Source of the DNA: Mycobacterium sp. GA-1841
GTDB lineage: Bacteria > Actinomycetota > Actinomycetes > Mycobacteriales > Mycobacteriaceae
Length of the DNA stretch: 44,035 bases
Reading direction: 5' to 3'
NCBI RefSeq assembly: GCF_001954135.1
Contig: NZ_MBEQ01000076.1
Coordinates: 1-44,035, forward strand
A model generated the notes under the pieces. That model was given only the letters and a program-made list of their open reading frames with translations, did no database searches and had not been told where the DNA came from. The translations under genes and the position numbers were made by a program. Positions 27,780 through 36,299 of the stretch are shown here, one piece after another (the stretch's first letter is position 1; every line of letters begins with the position of its first letter).

Positions 27780-29263
27780 GCTACACCATCGTGATTCCCA
27801 GCATCGGCCGGCCGTCCCTGCAGCGGTTGCTGACCGCGCTGGAGCGCTCCGAGGGTCCGGCGCCCGACGCCGTCGTCGTGGTGGACGACCGGGCCCGGCC
27901 CGACCCACCGTTGCTGATCGTGGCCCGCCTTCCGGTGACGGTGTTGCACAGCGGCGGACGGGGACCGGCCGCGGCGCGCAATGTCGGCTGGCGGCATGCG
28001 AGATCGCGATGGGTCTGTTTTCTCGACGACGACGTGCTGCCTCATCCCGGATGGACGGCCGCACTGGCCGAGGACCTGCGCGCCGCCGAGGAGTGCGGTG
28101 CTGCCGGTTCCCAGGCGGTCATCGATGTGCCGGTCCGGCCCGGCCGGCGCAGCACCGATGACGAGCGGCGCACCCAGCGCCTGGCCGACGCCCGGTGGAT
28201 CACCGCAGACATGGCCTACCAGCGTTCGGCACTGGTGCAGGTCGGTGGGTTCGACGAACGATTTCCCCGCGCCTACCGGGAAGATTCGGACCTGGGACTG
28301 CGGATCACCATGGCCGGCCATCACATCGTGTCGGGAGCGCGGCGTACCCGACATCCGGTCGCATCGGCGACGTTCACGAGCAGCGTGCGCGCACAACGGG
28401 GCAACCGTGACGATGCGCTGCTGCGGCGCAAGTTCGGCCGCGGGTGGCGACCGGCGATCGGCGAAGGCCGGGGCCGCCTGCCGGCTCATCTGCTGACCAC
28501 CGCGGCCGGGGTGGTGGCACTGCTGTCGTCGGTGCTGCGCCATCGTGCCGTCTCGAGGTGGGCGTTTGCCGCATGGTCGGGGATGACCGTGGAGTTCGCC
28601 GTGCGCCGCTTCCTGGCCGGGCGGCATACGGTCGGCGAAGCCGTGCGCATGCTCGTCACGAGTGTGGTGATCCCGCCGGTGGCGGTGGCTCATCGGCTCG
28701 TCGGCGAGTGGAAATTCCGTGCCGCCCATCGTGATCCACCGCTGGCCGTGTTGTTGGACCGCGACGACACGATCATCGAGGACGGCCCCTACCTCAGTGA
28801 TCCCGCCGGTGTCCGACCGGTGACCGGGGCGGCCGTTGCGCTCGATCGGCTTCGGGAACGGGGCCTGTTGCTTGCTGTGGTGACGAACCAGTCGGGTGTT
28901 GCCAAGGGTTTGATCAGCACGGGACAACTCGACGCGGTGAACGCGCGGGTGGACGAGTTGTTGGGGCCGTTCGACTCGTGGCAGGTCTGCCTGCACGATG
29001 CCGGGGACGGCTGCGCGTGTCGCAAACCCGAACCCGGCATGGTCCGGGCGGCCGCCGAGGAACTCGGGGTCGACCCGTCGCGTTGCGTGCTGATCGGCGA
29101 CACCGGTGGCGATGTGCAGGCCGCGTTGTCGGCCGCAGCCGATGCGGTGCTGGTCCCCACCGAACGGACGCTGCCGCAGGAGATCACCCACGCCCACCGT
29201 CGCGCCCGGGTGGCGCCGACGCTGCAGGCCGCGGTGGCACTGGTGCTCAAGGACGCGCGATGA
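27776..29263 (+). CDS. Fusion: GT2 glycosyltransferase - GmhB heptose-bisphosphate phosphatase
   Basis: The protein has 495 residues. Residues 1 to about 230 are a GT2 domain (YTIVIPSIGRPSLQRLL, PAAARNVGWRHARSRWVCFLDDDVLPHPGW with the DDD metal site, then GGFDERFPRAYREDSDLGLR). A partly hydrophobic bridge follows to about 310. Residues 320-490 are a HAD domain of the GmhB type: nucleophile D328 in LLDRDDT, VVTNQSGVAKG, the zinc loop CLHDAGDGCACRKPEPGM and LIGDTGGDV. The HAD part would remove the 7-phosphate from heptose 1,7-bisphosphate. One chain thus joins sugar-nucleotide synthesis to transfer. The usual DRDGT is DRDDT here. Confidence 0.92.
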   Translation: MSYTIVIPSIGRPSLQRLLTALERSEGPAPDAVVVVDDRARPDPPLLIVARLPVTVLHSGGRGPAAARNVGWRHARSRWVCFLDDDVLPHPGWTAALAEDLRAAEECGAAGSQAVIDVPVRPGRRSTDDERRTQRLADARWITADMAYQRSALVQVGGFDERFPRAYREDSDLGLRITMAGHHIVSGARRTRHPVASATFTSSVRAQRGNRDDALLRRKFGRGWRPAIGEGRGRLPAHLLTTAAGVVALLSSVLRHRAVSRWAFAAWSGMTVEFAVRRFLAGRHTVGEAVRMLVTSVVIPPVAVAHRLVGEWKFRAAHRDPPLAVLLDRDDTIIEDGPYLSDPAGVRPVTGAAVALDRLRERGLLLAVVTNQSGVAKGLISTGQLDAVNARVDELLGPFDSWQVCLHDAGDGCACRKPEPGMVRAAAEELGVDPSRCVLIGDTGGDVQAALSAAADAVLVPTERTLPQEITHAHRRARVAPTLQAAVALVLKDAR

Positions 29264-29273
29264 GGAGGCGAGG

Positions 29274-30299
29274 ATGACCCGGGCGTTGGTGGCCAGGCTG
29301 GACAGTGCCGGTGACGTGCTGATCACCGGCCCAGCGGTGCGTGCCGTCGCCGCCGCGCACGACTCGGTCACCTTCCTGGCCGGACCGCGCGGCCGGGCCG
29401 CCGCCGAGTTGCTGCCCGGGGTGGACGACGTCATCGAATGGCAGGCGCCCTGGGTGGATTTCGATTCGCCCGAACTGACCTCGGATCACGTCGCCGCGTT
29501 GCTCAAGCAGCTCCGTGACCTGGCGCCGGATCGGGTTTTCGTCTTCACCTCGTTCCATCAGTCCCCGCTGCCGCTGGCGCTGCTGTGCCGGATGGCCGAG
29601 ATCAATTGGGTCGGCGCGATCTGCGAGGACTATCCCGGCACCCTGCTCGACCTTCGCCATCACGTCGAGCCCGGTGTCCCCGAGCCCGAGCGGGCCCTGT
29701 CGCTGGTTCGCGCCGCCGGTATCGAACCACCCGCCGGCGACGCCGGCTTGCTGCGAGTCGAAATACCCCAGGCGCTACCGGCGGAGCTGACCGAAAAGAT
29801 CGGCACCGCACCGTATGTGGTGTTTCACCCGGGTGCGGCGGTACCGGCCCGGCAACCGAGCCCGGACCGCAGTGCCCAGATGGTCCGGGCCCTGGCCACC
29901 GCGGGCCACCGCGTCGTGGTGTCCGGTGGCGAAGCCGAACGGGAGCTCACCGCAGAGGTAGCCGGCGATGTCGCGGTCGACCTCGGTGGGGCGACCACCC
30001 TGGCCACGTTGGCCGGTGTCTATGCCGGCGCGGCCGTCGTTGTCGCACCCAATACCGGCCCAGCGCATCTGGCTGCCGCCGTGGGAGTTCCCGTGGTGTC
30101 GTTGTTCGCACCGGTGGTGCCCGCGACACAGTGGCGCCCGTACACGCGTCAGGTCGTGCTGCTCGGAGATCAAACTGCGCCGTGCCGCGGCACCCGGGCC
30201 CGCACCTGCCCGGTTCCCGGCCATCCCTGTCTGGACGGGATCAGCGATGCCGCACTGGTGGCGGCGGTGGAACGACTCGGCGCAACGAGTGGGAGGTAG
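29274..30299 (+). CDS. Glycosyltransferase family 9 (heptosyltransferase-like), copy 1
   Basis: The protein has 341 residues. LVARLDSAGDVLITGPAVRAV is the GT9 N-terminal loop, VVFHPGAAVPARQPSPDR and VVVSGGEAERELTAEV belong to the donor domain, and VVAPNTGPAHLAAAVGVPVVSLFAP is the signature ADP-heptose site. Near the C-terminus CRGTRARTCPVPGHPCLDGI resembles the Cys-rich loop of WaaF heptosyltransferase II. AGGAGGCGAGG precedes ATG 29274. Within a cluster that makes ADP-heptose this is the likely heptosyltransferase. Confidence 0.9.
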   Translation: MTRALVARLDSAGDVLITGPAVRAVAAAHDSVTFLAGPRGRAAAELLPGVDDVIEWQAPWVDFDSPELTSDHVAALLKQLRDLAPDRVFVFTSFHQSPLPLALLCRMAEINWVGAICEDYPGTLLDLRHHVEPGVPEPERALSLVRAAGIEPPAGDAGLLRVEIPQALPAELTEKIGTAPYVVFHPGAAVPARQPSPDRSAQMVRALATAGHRVVVSGGEAERELTAEVAGDVAVDLGGATTLATLAGVYAGAAVVVAPNTGPAHLAAAVGVPVVSLFAPVVPATQWRPYTRQVVLLGDQTAPCRGTRARTCPVPGHPCLDGISDAALVAAVERLGATSGR

Positions 30300-30304
30300 A
30301 AACG

Positions 30305-30901
30305 ATGATTGCAGAACACATCGCGGCGTTGGCCCAGGCGGTCGAACGTGTCGACGCCGAGGCCCCCAGGTTGACCGGCTGGGGACGCCACCTTGCCGAG
30401 GTGCTCACCGGTGACGGTCGGTTGTTGGCCTGCGGCAACGGAGGGAGCGCCGCCGAGGCGCAACATCTGACCGCCGAACTGGTGGGCCGCTTCCGTGACG
30501 AACGAATGCCGTTGTCGGCCATCTCCTTACACGCCGATACCTCGGCACTCACCGCGGTGGCCAACGATTACGGGATTGACGAGATGTTCGCCCGCGGCGT
30601 GCGGGCGCACGGCCGCAGCGGCGATGTGCTGGTGGCGTTGTCCACGAGCGGGACGAGCCCCAACGTTCTGGCCGCGGTCAAGGCCGCTCACGAATCGGGG
30701 TTGACCTCGTGGGCGCTGACCGGTCCGGCGCCCAATCCCTTGGCGGCGATGTGCGATGACGCCGTGTGCGTGGAGGCACCGAGCACCGCCACCGTCCAGG
30801 AGATCCATCTGCTGCTGGTCCACTCGTTGTGCATCGCCCTCGACGACGCGCTGCGGCAGAACGGCAGCATGCCGGCACACCCGGGAGGCGCCGATGACTA
30901 G
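30305..30901 (+). CDS. gmhA: Sedoheptulose-7-phosphate isomerase
   Basis: The protein has 198 residues with a SIS domain. CGNGGSAAEAQHLTAELVGRF holds the catalytic glutamate and phosphate loop, LSTSGTSPNVLAAVKAA the second sugar-phosphate loop, and VQEIHLLLVHSLC the catalytic histidine helix. It converts sedoheptulose 7-phosphate to D-glycero-D-manno-heptose 7-phosphate, the first step to ADP-heptose. GGGAGG precedes ATG 30305; its stop overlaps the hldE start by eight bases. Confidence 0.94.
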   Translation: MIAEHIAALAQAVERVDAEAPRLTGWGRHLAEVLTGDGRLLACGNGGSAAEAQHLTAELVGRFRDERMPLSAISLHADTSALTAVANDYGIDEMFARGVRAHGRSGDVLVALSTSGTSPNVLAAVKAAHESGLTSWALTGPAPNPLAAMCDDAVCVEAPSTATVQEIHLLLVHSLCIALDDALRQNGSMPAHPGGADD

Positions 30902-32258
30902 GCCGCTGGTGATCGTCGGCGACAGCATGCTCGACGTGGACATCGAAGGCAACGCCACCCGGCTGAGCCCCGAAGCGCCGGTGCCGGTCGTCGACGCCGA
31001 CCGGGTCTGGCAGCGGCCCGGTGGGGCCGGTCTGGCGGCAGTGCTGGCCGCGCGGGTGGAATCCGACGTGGTGTTGGTGACGGCCGTCGCCGACGACAAC
31101 GACGGTCGACGACTCACCGAACTGCTCGCCGGTGCCGGGGTCACCGTGGTGGCCCTGCCGATGGCCGGTGCCACGGTGTGCAAGACCAGGATTCGTGCGT
31201 CGGGGCAGTCGATGCTGCGTCTCGACCACGGGGACGGGATCGCCGGAGGGCAGGAGCTCCCGGCGCCGGTGGCCGCCGTGCTCGGCGAGGCCCGTGCGGT
31301 CTGTGTGGCCGATTACGGCCACGGTGTGAGTGCCCATCCAGGCCTGCGTCGTGAGCTCGAACGCACCGCTGCGCGGGTCCCGCTGGTGTGGGATCCGCAC
31401 CCGCGCGGGGCGGCTCCGGTTCCCGGGTGTTGGCTGGTCACCCCGAACCAAGCTGAAGCTCAATCTGTTTCGGCCGAGCACCTCCGCCGCCAATGGGGTG
31501 CCCGGGGAGTCAGCGTGACGCTCGGTGAGCGGGGCGCGACGGTGTCCACCGACGACGGTCGGGTGACCAACATTTCGGTGCCCAGTTCGAACGTCGCGGG
31601 TTCGGCACGTTCGGACACCTGTGGTGCCGGTGACAGATTCGCGGTGGCGGCCACGCTGGCTCTGGCCGACGGCCGGTCGATCGTCGACGCGGTCGGCGAG
31701 GCTGTCGACGCGGCAAGCCGGTTCGTCGCCACCGGCGGCGCAGTGGGCGTTTCGAGACCGGGCCGGATCGGCGCCATCGGCGGCGTATCCGCCGAATTCA
31801 CCGCCATTCTCGCTGACGTCACCGAGGTGCGGGAGCGGTTGCGCCGGCGCGGCGGCAGGCTCGTCGCCACCGGCGGATGCTTCGACCTGCTGCACACCGG
31901 GCACGTACGGCTGCTGCACCAGGCCCGCCAGTTGGGGGACGCCCTGGTGGTGTTGCTCAACTCCGACGCTTCGGTGCGCGCTCTGAAAGGGCCCAGCCGG
32001 CCGGTGATGTCGCAGGCCGACCGCGCGCGGGTGTTGTGCGCACTGGCCTGCGTCGACGCCGTGGTGATCTTCGACGAGTCCTCGCCCGAACAGCAACTGG
32101 AACAACTGCGTCCGGATGTGTGGGTCAAGGGCGGCGACTACACAGAGGCGGATCTGCCGGAGGCATCGGTGGTGCGAAATCACGGCGGGGAAGTGGTTTT
32201 ACTGCCGACGGTTGCCGGTTACTCATCGTCAAAGCTGATCGCCGCGATGCGGTCGTGA
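30894..32258 (+). CDS. hldE: Bifunctional heptose 7-phosphate kinase / 1-phosphate adenylyltransferase
   Basis: The protein has 454 residues with both HldE domains. Residues 1 to about 310 are a PfkB-type kinase (LVIVGDSMLDVDIEG, GGAGLAAVLAAR, and SDTCGAGDRFAVAA with the catalytic Asp). Residues 325-454 are a nucleotidyltransferase: GGCFDLLHTGHVRLLHQAR with HxGH at 334-337, LNSDASVRALKG, VKGGDYTEADLPEA and SSSKLI, closely like E. coli HldE. It phosphorylates heptose 7-phosphate at C1 and later forms ADP-D-glycero-beta-D-manno-heptose; the intervening 7-phosphatase is the fused GmhB domain two genes upstream. Confidence 0.95.
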   Translation: MTRPLVIVGDSMLDVDIEGNATRLSPEAPVPVVDADRVWQRPGGAGLAAVLAARVESDVVLVTAVADDNDGRRLTELLAGAGVTVVALPMAGATVCKTRIRASGQSMLRLDHGDGIAGGQELPAPVAAVLGEARAVCVADYGHGVSAHPGLRRELERTAARVPLVWDPHPRGAAPVPGCWLVTPNQAEAQSVSAEHLRRQWGARGVSVTLGERGATVSTDDGRVTNISVPSSNVAGSARSDTCGAGDRFAVAATLALADGRSIVDAVGEAVDAASRFVATGGAVGVSRPGRIGAIGGVSAEFTAILADVTEVRERLRRRGGRLVATGGCFDLLHTGHVRLLHQARQLGDALVVLLNSDASVRALKGPSRPVMSQADRARVLCALACVDAVVIFDESSPEQQLEQLRPDVWVKGGDYTEADLPEASVVRNHGGEVVLLPTVAGYSSSKLIAAMRS

Positions 32259-32273
32259 CCGAAGGGGTCTTTC

Positions 32274-32960
32274 GTGAAACTGGGCAATATCATCATCACC
32301 GGCGGCGCCTCGGGTCTCGGTGCCGCGACGGTGGAAGCCGTTGTGCGCCATGGTGGCAAACCATTGGTCATCGATCGGAACGCGCCCGCCGGGGACGTGG
32401 ACTTCGAGCGCGCCGACTTGGCGGACACCGAGGCGGTGGACGCCGCGGTGCGGGCCTTGGCCGAGCGAGCCGGTGGTGTCGTCGACGGGGTGTTCACCGC
32501 GGCGGGTATCGATTCGTGCGGGAAGCTCACCGATGTCCCGGCCAAGGACTGGGAGCGGGTGGTGCACGTCAACCTGTTCGGCACCGTCTCGGTGATCCGC
32601 TCGGCGCTGCCGTTTCTGAAAGCCAGTGGCGGACGGATCGTGACGGTCGCCTCGACGCTCGGCATCAAGGCGGTCAGCGATGCAACGGCATACTGTGCCT
32701 CCAAGTTCGCGGTGGTGGGCTTCACCCGCGCCCTGGCTGCCGAACTGGCCGGCGAGGTCGGAGTGACCACCTTGATTCCCGGCGGAATGTACACCCCGTT
32801 CTTCGATGGACGCGACGACCAGTACAAACCCCCGGCCGATGCCTTGCTCAACGAGCCGGCCAATGTGGCCGAGACCGTGGTGTTCGCCCTGTCTCAGCCC
32901 GCCGGATGCGAGGTGCGGGAACTCGTGGTGTGCGCCTCCACGGAGTCATCGTGGCCATGA
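32274..32960 (+). CDS. Classical SDR of the glycan cluster
   Basis: The protein has 228 residues from GTG 32274. The NAD(P) loop is ITGGASGLGAATV (TGGASGLG at 9-16), Ser is in VASTLG, and Y140/K144 lie in YCASKFAV. It is too short and of the wrong class for HldD (ADP-heptose 6-epimerase, an extended SDR). It may oxidise or reduce a sugar of the pathway; the substrate is unknown. The stop is shared with the start of the second GT9 (ATGA). Confidence 0.85.
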   Translation: MKLGNIIITGGASGLGAATVEAVVRHGGKPLVIDRNAPAGDVDFERADLADTEAVDAAVRALAERAGGVVDGVFTAAGIDSCGKLTDVPAKDWERVVHVNLFGTVSVIRSALPFLKASGGRIVTVASTLGIKAVSDATAYCASKFAVVGFTRALAAELAGEVGVTTLIPGGMYTPFFDGRDDQYKPPADALLNEPANVAETVVFALSQPAGCEVRELVVCASTESSWP

Positions 32961-33925
32961 CCGTCGCGCCCGATGTTGCCACGCAACGTGATTCGGACGC
33001 CGACGAGATCTTCGTACTGCGCGCATTGGGTCTCGGGGACCTGATGACGGGCATCCCGGCGCTTCGTGGTCTGCGACGCACGTATCCGTCCGAGCGGATC
33101 GTGCTGGCCGCGCCGGAGCGGTTCCGTGACCTGGCGATGTTGTCCGGCGCCGTCACCGACATCGACCCCACCCCGGGGCTGGGTCACCTTCATCCCCGCC
33201 GGGCGCCGGCCATGGCGGTGAACCTGCACGGCAGCGGCCCCGAGAGCATCGCCGATCTGCTCGCCCTGCAACCGAAGACGGTGTTGAGTCATCGCCATTC
33301 CGGCTTTCCGGAACTGGCCGGGCCGCCCTGGCGCGCCGATCTGCACGAGGTCGACCGCTGGTGTCATCTGATGGAGTGGCACGGCATCAACTGTGATCCA
33401 CAGGATCTGGCGATCGACCGGCCTGCGGGGTACCCCGACCGATCGGGTGTGGTGGTGATCCACCCCGGTGCGGCATTCGGGTCCCGCCGATGGCCCGCGG
33501 AGCGGTACGCGGCGGTGGCAGCCGCGGTACGTGAGGCCGGACACGAAGTCGTGGTGACCGGCGATGCCAACGAGACGGACCTGGCCTCCAGCGTCGTCGA
33601 GCAGGCCGGCCTTCCCGAATCCGCCATGTTGGCAGGCAGTCTCGATATTCTCGAGCTGGTCGCGCTGATCAGCGACAGCCGATTGTTGATTTGCGGGGAC
33701 ACCGGGGTGGGTCATGTTGCGACCGCGACCGGAACCCCGTCGGTGCTGTTGTTCGGTCCCACCCCGCCGAGCCGGTGGGGGCCGCGCGGCGAGGGACCGC
33801 ACGTGGCGTTGTGGGCCGGGGACTGCGGAGATCCGCACGGCGCCGAACCGCACCGCGGGTTGTTGTTGATCACCGTGCCGCGCGTGCTCGACGCGGTGCA
33901 TCAGGTGCTGGGGGAGTCGACATGA
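32957..33925 (+). CDS. Glycosyltransferase family 9 (heptosyltransferase-like), copy 2
   Basis: The protein has 322 residues. FVLRALGLGDLMTGIPALRGLRR is the GT9 opening, VVIHPGAAFGSRRWPAERYAAVAAAV and LLICGDTGVGHVATATGTPSVLLFGPTPPSRWGP the donor site. It lacks the Cys-rich loop of copy 1. GTG 32951 is an alternative start, but ATG 32957 overlaps the preceding stop as ATGA, like most junctions in this operon. Two different GT9 enzymes imply two heptose additions or two acceptors. Confidence 0.9.
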   Translation: MTVAPDVATQRDSDADEIFVLRALGLGDLMTGIPALRGLRRTYPSERIVLAAPERFRDLAMLSGAVTDIDPTPGLGHLHPRRAPAMAVNLHGSGPESIADLLALQPKTVLSHRHSGFPELAGPPWRADLHEVDRWCHLMEWHGINCDPQDLAIDRPAGYPDRSGVVVIHPGAAFGSRRWPAERYAAVAAAVREAGHEVVVTGDANETDLASSVVEQAGLPESAMLAGSLDILELVALISDSRLLICGDTGVGHVATATGTPSVLLFGPTPPSRWGPRGEGPHVALWAGDCGDPHGAEPHRGLLLITVPRVLDAVHQVLGEST

Positions 33926-35214
33926 AGGTCGGCGTCGTGGGTGCCGGCTACGTCGGCCTGACCACCGCGGTGTGTCTGGCCGAGCGGGAGCACGACACGG
34001 TGTGTGTCGACATCGACAGCGACCGGGTGGGTCGGTTGGCCAACGGGATCACACCGCTCGACGAACCCGGGATGGCGGAGCTGCTGGAGTCCGGGCTGCG
34101 TTCCGGCACACTGAGATTCAGCGGGGACTGTGGTGTCTTGGCGGACCGGGACGTGGTGTTCGTCTGCGTGCCCACGCCGAGCGGACAGGACGGTTCGGCC
34201 GACCTGACCGCTGTGGACGCCGTCGTCGAGGACCTGGTCGGAGTGTTGCGTCCGGGGTCGGTGCTGGCGATGAAGTCGACGGTGCCGGTCGGCACCACCC
34301 GGCGGGTGACCGAGCGGCTGGGCGGCCGGCAGGTTCGTGCGGTCTCCAATCCGGAGTTCCTGCGCGAAAGTCATGCGGTCTACGACTTCCGCCATCCGGA
34401 CCGGATCCTGATCGGAGCCGACGACGACGACGCGGCCGAGACCGTCGAGCGACTCTACGGGACCGTGGGCGGCGCGATGCTGCGGATGAGCCCGGAGAGC
34501 GCGGAGTTGGCCAAGTATGCCAGCAACGCCTTTCTGGCCGTGAAGATTTCGTACGCCAACTCACTGGCGCGCCTGTGTTCCCAGGTCGGGGCCGATATCG
34601 ACGATGTCACCCGCTGCATGGGCGCCGATGTCCGGATCGGCCCGCACTTCCTGGCCCCCGGCCCCGGCTGGGGTGGCTCCTGCCTGCCGAAGGACACCGC
34701 CGAGCTGCTGCACACGGCCCGCAGCCATGGCGTCGAGCTCGGCGAGGTGTCCTCGGCGTGTACGACCAACGCCGCGCAGGCCGAACGGATCCGGCACACC
34801 CTGCGACAGACGATGTCGGTCCCGCTGTCCGAGGCGCGGATCGCCGTCCTCGGTCTCACCTTCAAAGCGGGGACCTGCGATCTGCGGGATTCCCCAGCCT
34901 TGGCGGTCGGCGCCGAACTCGGCCGCAGCGGTGCCCAGCTCACCGGATACGACCCACGATTGGACGCGCTGAACCCCAGGGCGGTGCGCCGGGCCGGGAT
35001 CACGACGGCTGACGATCCATATCTGGCCACCAAGGATTCCGACGCGATCGTGGTGTTCACGGAATGGCCGGAGTTCGCGGACCTGAACTGGCCTCGCATC
35101 GCCGAACAAGCCCCGTCGGCGGTGGTGGTCGACACCCGCAACGTGCTCGATGCGTCGAGGGTGACCGACACCGGGTTGCGCTACCTCGGCAACGGCCGAC
35201 CGAACGGATTTTGA
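33922..35214 (+). CDS. UDP-glucose 6-dehydrogenase
   Basis: The protein has 430 residues. KVGVVGAGYVGLTTAVCLAE binds NAD; PTPSGQDGSADLTAV, NPEFLRESHAVYDFRHPDRILIG, and GPGWGGSCLPKDTAELL with catalytic C254 are all present, as is the C-terminal LGLTFKAGTCDLRDSPA. It makes UDP-glucuronate, the substrate of the UXS-like enzyme at the head of the operon. It is the last gene; its stop is 17 bases from that of the convergent topoisomerase gene and no terminator hairpin was seen there. Confidence 0.94.
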   Translation: MKVGVVGAGYVGLTTAVCLAEREHDTVCVDIDSDRVGRLANGITPLDEPGMAELLESGLRSGTLRFSGDCGVLADRDVVFVCVPTPSGQDGSADLTAVDAVVEDLVGVLRPGSVLAMKSTVPVGTTRRVTERLGGRQVRAVSNPEFLRESHAVYDFRHPDRILIGADDDDAAETVERLYGTVGGAMLRMSPESAELAKYASNAFLAVKISYANSLARLCSQVGADIDDVTRCMGADVRIGPHFLAPGPGWGGSCLPKDTAELLHTARSHGVELGEVSSACTTNAAQAERIRHTLRQTMSVPLSEARIAVLGLTFKAGTCDLRDSPALAVGAELGRSGAQLTGYDPRLDALNPRAVRRAGITTADDPYLATKDSDAIVVFTEWPEFADLNWPRIAEQAPSAVVVDTRNVLDASRVTDTGLRYLGNGRPNGF

Positions 35215-35230
35215 CCTGCCGATCGGAAGG

Positions 35231-36250
35231 TCATTTTCGTCGGCCCACCTTTCGGATCATCCGGGCAGTGCTGCCCTCCAGGATCGTCTGCCGCTTGTCG
35301 CTGTCGCGCACTCGCGCCGCGCGGCGTACCCCGGCGGCGATGGTCATCCCGTCTCGGTAGGCCTCCACCACCCGGGGGTCGACGTAGGCGCTGCGGGCCA
35401 CCGCCGGAGTGTTGCCCAGCGCCTCGGAAACCTCGCGCATCACCGCCGATTCCACCCGCTTGATCACCTTGTCGTCGACCGGTGGATCGGCATCGACAAA
35501 CGCCTCGGCGGCCAGCACCGTACCGTGCCAGGTTCGCAGATCCTTCACCGTGTAGTCGTCGCCCACCATCTCTTTGAACCGGATGTTGAGATCCTCGGCG
35601 TGCACGTCGATCCACTCGGAGGACTGCCGGTAGGCCAACAGGCGCTCACCGTCGGCACGGCTGCGCTGGAGCGAGCGGACGGCGCGGGCCACCGCCGGAT
35701 CCTCGACTCGTAGGGTGCGTCGCACACCGCTCTTGGCCGGGTAGTCGAACTCGACCGCATCCGGGCGCATCGTGATGTGCTCACGTAACAGGGTGGCGAT
35801 ACCGAACGAGTTGTTCTCCTCGGCGTATTGGTCGCCACCGGCCCGGAAGTACCCGAGGTCCAACAGACGCAGTCCCAGTGCCAGCACCCGGGCGCGGGTC
35901 AGTCCACGACGGCGAAGGTCGGTCGCGATACCGCTGCGCCAATCGGCAAGGGAGCCTGACATTTCCAGGACGCGGTCGAACTTCTCCTCGCCGCGCTCTT
36001 CCTGCCACTGGGTGTGGTAGAGGTACTGGCGGCGGCCGGCGATATCGGTGCCGACCGCCTGGATGTGCCCGTTCGGGTACGAACAGATCCAGACGCTCTT
36101 CCAGGCCGGAGGGATCACCAGGTCCTCGATACGTTGCAGCGTGGCGGCATCGGTAACCGTGGTGCCGGTGTCGTCGCGGTAGGTGAACCCGCGGCCGCGG
36201 CGTACTCGTTGAATCCCCGGGCCGCGGACGATGCTACGGCGCAATCTCAT
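35231..36250 (-). CDS. DNA topoisomerase IB (poxvirus type)
   Basis: The protein has about 339 residues. The N-terminal part has IPPAWKSVWICSYPNGHIQAVGTDIAGRRQYLYH. The catalytic core has SLQRSRADGERLL, KDLRTWHGT with active-site residues, and the nucleophile Tyr in TPAVARSAYVDPRVV. These small bacterial type IB enzymes relax supercoils by a 3'-phosphotyrosine intermediate and occur in some mycobacteria in addition to topoisomerase I and gyrase. ATG 36250 is favoured; GTG 36259 adds three residues. It is divergent from the anti-sigma gene at 36300. Confidence 0.93.
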   Translation of the reverse strand: MRLRRSIVRGPGIQRVRRGRGFTYRDDTGTTVTDAATLQRIEDLVIPPAWKSVWICSYPNGHIQAVGTDIAGRRQYLYHTQWQEERGEEKFDRVLEMSGSLADWRSGIATDLRRRGLTRARVLALGLRLLDLGYFRAGGDQYAEENNSFGIATLLREHITMRPDAVEFDYPAKSGVRRTLRVEDPAVARAVRSLQRSRADGERLLAYRQSSEWIDVHAEDLNIRFKEMVGDDYTVKDLRTWHGTVLAAEAFVDADPPVDDKVIKRVESAVMREVSEALGNTPAVARSAYVDPRVVEAYRDGMTIAAGVRRAARVRDSDKRQTILEGSTARMIRKVGRRK

Positions 36251-36262
36251 TGCGGACACTTT

Positions 36263-36289
36263 GGTTTAGCGCCCGGAGGCCGGTGGGTA
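36263..36289 (+). promoter_or_regulatory. SigF-type promoter of second rsbW-like gene
   Basis: GGTTT at 36263-36267, a 17-base spacer, GGGTA at 36285-36289 (GGGTAC). ATG 36300 is 10 bases beyond the -10, again leaderless. Confidence 0.6.
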
Positions 36290-36299
36290 CGCGGCGAAT

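Noticed and set aside
26783..29434. 883-residue minus-strand open frame
   Set aside because: It is antisense to the carbamoyltransferase and GT2-GmhB genes, whose motifs are unmistakable. Long antisense frames are expected at this GC content, and its product shows low-complexity Arg/Gly/Pro composition.
30678..32183. 501-residue minus-strand open frame opposite hldE
   Set aside because: Shadow of the HldE gene; no domain is recognisable and composition is His/Arg/Gly-rich.
32274..32960. SDR as the HldD heptose 6-epimerase
   Set aside because: At 228 residues it is a classical SDR; HldD is a larger extended SDR with a different C-terminal domain. The 25213 gene is extended but has clear UXS motifs.
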